Of a DNA stretch of 64,000 bases, positions 61,735 to 64,000 are shown piece after piece. The notes under the pieces were generated by a model, which saw only the letters and a list, made by a program, of their open reading frames with translations, searched no databases and was not told where the DNA came from. A program made the translations under genes and the position numbers. Position 1 is the stretch's first letter. Each line of letters starts with the position of its first letter. Source of the DNA: Proteles cristata cristata (Eukaryota > Chordata > Mammalia > Carnivora > Hyaenidae); contig JAESUZ010003887.1 of assembly GCA_017311185.1 (NCBI GenBank), positions 434,001-498,000 on the forward strand. The letters run 5' to 3'.

Positions 61735-61935
61735 GAAAATGTGAGGCAGGTCATGCCCTCCCTCTGCTCCAGTCTGTACTGGCTCTCAGTCTCCAGAATA
61801 AAAGCCCAAGTCCCAAGGATGCCCTGCACGGTCCTGTGTGATCCCACCCTACCTCCCCCTACCCCCTCCCTTCCCGTCACCCACGCGGCCACACTGGTTA
61901 CCTCGCTGTCCCTCCTGCGTCCAGACCAGGCTTCT
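61735..61935 (+). mobile_element. L2 LINE 3' coding end, sense
   Basis: GTCATGCCCTCCCTCTGCTC, AATAAAAGCCCAAGTCCCAA GGATGCCCTGCACGGTCCTG and GGCCACACTGGTTACCTCGC match the end of L2 ORF2. Confidence 0.83.
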
Positions 61936-62454
61936 CGAGTTTACAGGTGAGCAGCATAGACTCTGAAGGAGTCGAGGACGTGAGGGGTCACCCCGGGGCT
62001 GAGTGAGGTGGCAGCCGGGGAAGCTGAGAGGGCAGGCAGGTAATGGAGGTGGGGAAGGCCAGGCGCTGCCTCACCCCGGATATGTGGGCAGCAGAGGGAG
62101 CCTGATGCCCATTGCCTGAGCCTGGGAGTGAGTGTCCAGGGGTGGGTCCCCCGATGTTCCGTCCTAGCAGGCCTGGGCACAGTGGGGGGCTGCCGACGAC
62201 CCACAGCACCAGCCCCCTGTGCTCCAGAAAGACGCTCGGGCCGAGGAGGGCCACAATAGCAATTCCCTCCTGTGACAGCTGCGAGTAACTGGAGACAGCC
62301 CCAGGGAGGAGCACTTCTCTGGAGGAGCTGCCGGTCACCTGGGAGGCTGGGGGCCTGTGATGAGGGCTGCAGTCCAGTGGGCTCTTCCTCTCTCTCAGGC
62401 CCCCACCCTGCTACCGACGCTTAGGCCCTCCTCTGTTTCTTCATAGCCGTGCTG
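61936..62454. other. GC-rich unique sequence, no gene seen
   Basis: Open frames up to 116 codons (61988-62338, -) without domains. CpG is scattered rather than clustered. Confidence 0.45.
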
Positions 62455-62625
62455 GCCCGAGGCACGGCCACGGCCATAAATAATAGTAATAAAGAGAGAG
62501 TCTGTGCCAAGTGAGATGATTTTATGAAATTACATTTTTGAAAAGGTTAATTCTTCCATCTCCCCACTTGTATTCCAATCTGGAGAGGCAAATGTGGATT
62601 AATTGGTCCCATTTCCTCCCCGGCC
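62455..62625. promoter_or_regulatory. AT-rich non-repeat block, enhancer candidate
   Basis: GGCCATAAATAATAGTAATA (62473-62492), GATGATTTTATGAAATTACA (62515-62534) and GTGGATTAATTGGTCCC (62594-62610), the last an OTX/homeodomain-type word. Repeat-free, bounded by GC-rich DNA. Confidence 0.42.
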
Positions 62626-63334
62626 TCCATGGGACACCGACAAGATGTTTGCTTGCACCAGGGCCTGACTTGTCCGTCAGGCTTGCCGGAAGCAGCCGGC
62701 CTGTGCCCTCCTCTCACCCCCCCCGCCCCCCCCGGAGCTGGCTGACCTCCCTCCCTGTCAGGCTCAGGGCCAGCGGGGGCCCTCCTGACCCGGGCCTGGG
62801 AAGTCCTGGCAGATGGAGGGGCAGATGGAAGGGACAGGGAAAGGGGCCCCAGAGAAATTTCTGGAAGTGGCTGTGGAGGGCAGGACCCGGGAGGAGCAGA
62901 TGTGGGTGAGGGGGTCCCAGTTGGAGGCCTGGCTCTGGAAGCCCCCGGGCACATGCACGGAGTGGGCAGGGTGAGTGAGTCAGACAGGCGAAGGGAGTAG
63001 AGACAGATGGACAGACAGACGTGAGGGAGGAGCCAGGAGCTGGTGGGTAGACCTTCTTTCTGGTCTCTACTTTCCACCTTTTCATTGTTATTTTTCCCCA
63101 AATCAGGCAAAGGAAGTCTGGGGAAGACAGACCCTGAGGAAAGGCATTTACATCAAAGGGAGGCAGCGAGAATGGGAGAGGGGTATTTTCTGGGAGCTTC
63201 GAGTGTGACTTCTCTCCTAACCAAGCTGGCCCTCCTTGTGTTCCCAGGGTCCCCCCAGGCTGCCCAGCTCTCCTCTCCTCCCTCACCGTCTTGGATGCCC
63301 AGCCTCCCTCCTCCAGGTGAACCTAGGGTGCTGT
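62626..63334. other. GC-rich unique sequence with overlapping minus-strand frames
   Basis: Two minus-strand frames of 187 and 190 codons (62547-63110, 62714-63286) overlap almost completely, so at most one could be real. Both are proline/serine-rich with no domain and no conserved start context. I treat both as chance in stop-poor DNA. Confidence 0.5.
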
Positions 63335-63475
63335 CGACAGCTCTGCTTTGTGTCTCCAACTGCCACTGTTAGCTGTGCCACCTTGAGGACACAGGCGCTG
63401 CCCCACTCTGGGCCTCAGTTTCCTCCTCTGTGAAGCGAAGAGGCTGGACAAGCTTGTTCGAAGTTCCTTACAGCG
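63335..63475 (-). mobile_element. MIR3-type SINE, antisense
   Basis: CTCTGGGCCTCAGTTTCCTC CTCTGTGAAGCGAAGAGGCT GGACAAGC and TTGTTCGAAGTTCCTTACAG are the antisense MIR3 end with TGTGCCACCTTGAGGACACA upstream. Confidence 0.85.
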
Positions 63476-64000
63476 CCGGGGTGTGGAGACGGCTGGGTGC
63501 GGAGAGGAAAGGGGTGCTCTGGTGTTTAGCTGTGTGATGACTTTATTTTGGTGGGCGATCATCACTGGTTTTTAAAGTACGATAAAGTGGACCAGTAGGG
63601 AAACAGAGAGGCAGTGAGATGGAGGCAGGCTGCGTGGGGGTGTCCGTCTGTCTGTGTCTGTGTGCCTCTGTGTGCTGCGGGGAGCACAGGGGAAATATGC
63701 CAGCAGGGGCTCTTGTGTGGCTGAGTCTGTCCCCTCCTTGGGTTGGTTCCTCATGTGTCCTGCTCCCCAGGGTGAGCCTGCATCCCAGTCCTGACCTAGC
63801 CCACCACCCTGAAGCTTTGGGAGATACAGAAGTGGACCTGCCCTCAAGGAGACAGAGGATGTGAGACTTCATACCGAGAGTGTTTCACCTTCAGACCAGC
63901 CCCGGGGCCTTGTGCCATAACTGGAATTACCCCTGGTGCACAATGGGTACAGGAAGGAAGCATTCGTTCTACCTGAAGGTTGTAGGGATCAAGGGAGGCT
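63476..64000. other. Unique sequence to the window end
   Basis: A GTCTGTCTGTGTCTGTGTG patch lies at 63645-63663. GATACAGAAGTGGACCTGCC CTCAAGGAG (63823-63851) may be an antisense L2 scrap. No gene seen. Confidence 0.45.

Noticed and set aside
62547..63286. Two overlapping minus-strand frames of 187 and 190 codons
   Set aside because: Nearly the same DNA in two frames, no domains, GC-rich and stop-poor.

Overview
This is mammalian nuclear DNA from a carnivore, most probably a cat (Felidae). The main evidence is about twenty copies of the tRNA-Lys-derived CAN-SINE. They have the head GGGGCGCCTGGGTGGCTCAG, a body with the felid-style phrase CTGACAGCTCAGAGCCTGGA, a CT-rich stretch and an AAATAAA-rich tail. 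A carnivore-type L1 3' end at 49658-49978 supports this. Base composition is moderate, roughly half G+C. I found no protein-coding gene, exon, rRNA, true tRNA, CRISPR array or bacterial feature. Every long open frame lies in a repeat or in GC-rich sequence, or has no recognisable domain. The window is best read as intergenic or deep intronic sequence.

Layout. 1-7000: a MER5A-like DNA transposon split by a SINE, six further CAN-SINEs, inverted MIR copies and a poly-T insertion flanked by an exact 14-bp duplication. 7000-16400: mostly unique sequence, with a strong G-tract (7341-7435), a CpG-dense Z-DNA-prone block (10490-10770) and scattered MIR/L2. 16400-17870: a 39-bp-unit minisatellite (about 17 copies, apparently grown from an L2 tail) and a 24-bp perfect minisatellite in a CpG cluster. 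18000-20700: MIRs in alternating orientation. 21838-22130: a compact CpG island. 24700-25300: two SINEs in tandem between related target-site copies. 28290-28600, 32205-32420, 35745-35840, 47375-47690, 60735-60915 and 62455-62625: repeat-free AT-rich blocks with homeodomain/POU-like sites that look like conserved enhancers. 29620-29877: the best preserved SINE. 33400-35000, 39020-39535 and 49250-50750: sense-strand L2 pieces, the last holding a 5'-inverted L1. 52659-53235: a solo retroviral LTR with a 4-bp duplication. 56401-58940: an unusually long antisense L2 spanning endonuclease and reverse transcriptase regions. 61138-61294: a TCC-type pyrimidine repeat.

The layers give a history. L2, MIR and MER5A were deposited first (shared by placental mammals), then the LTR and older carnivore SINEs, then felid SINEs and the L1, several of them inside the older repeats. 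If the window does a job for the host, it is most likely regulatory and carried by the unique AT-rich blocks and CpG clusters. That is inference. All family names and boundaries were assigned by eye from remembered consensus features, so edges are good to about 10-30 bp except where target-site duplications fix them.
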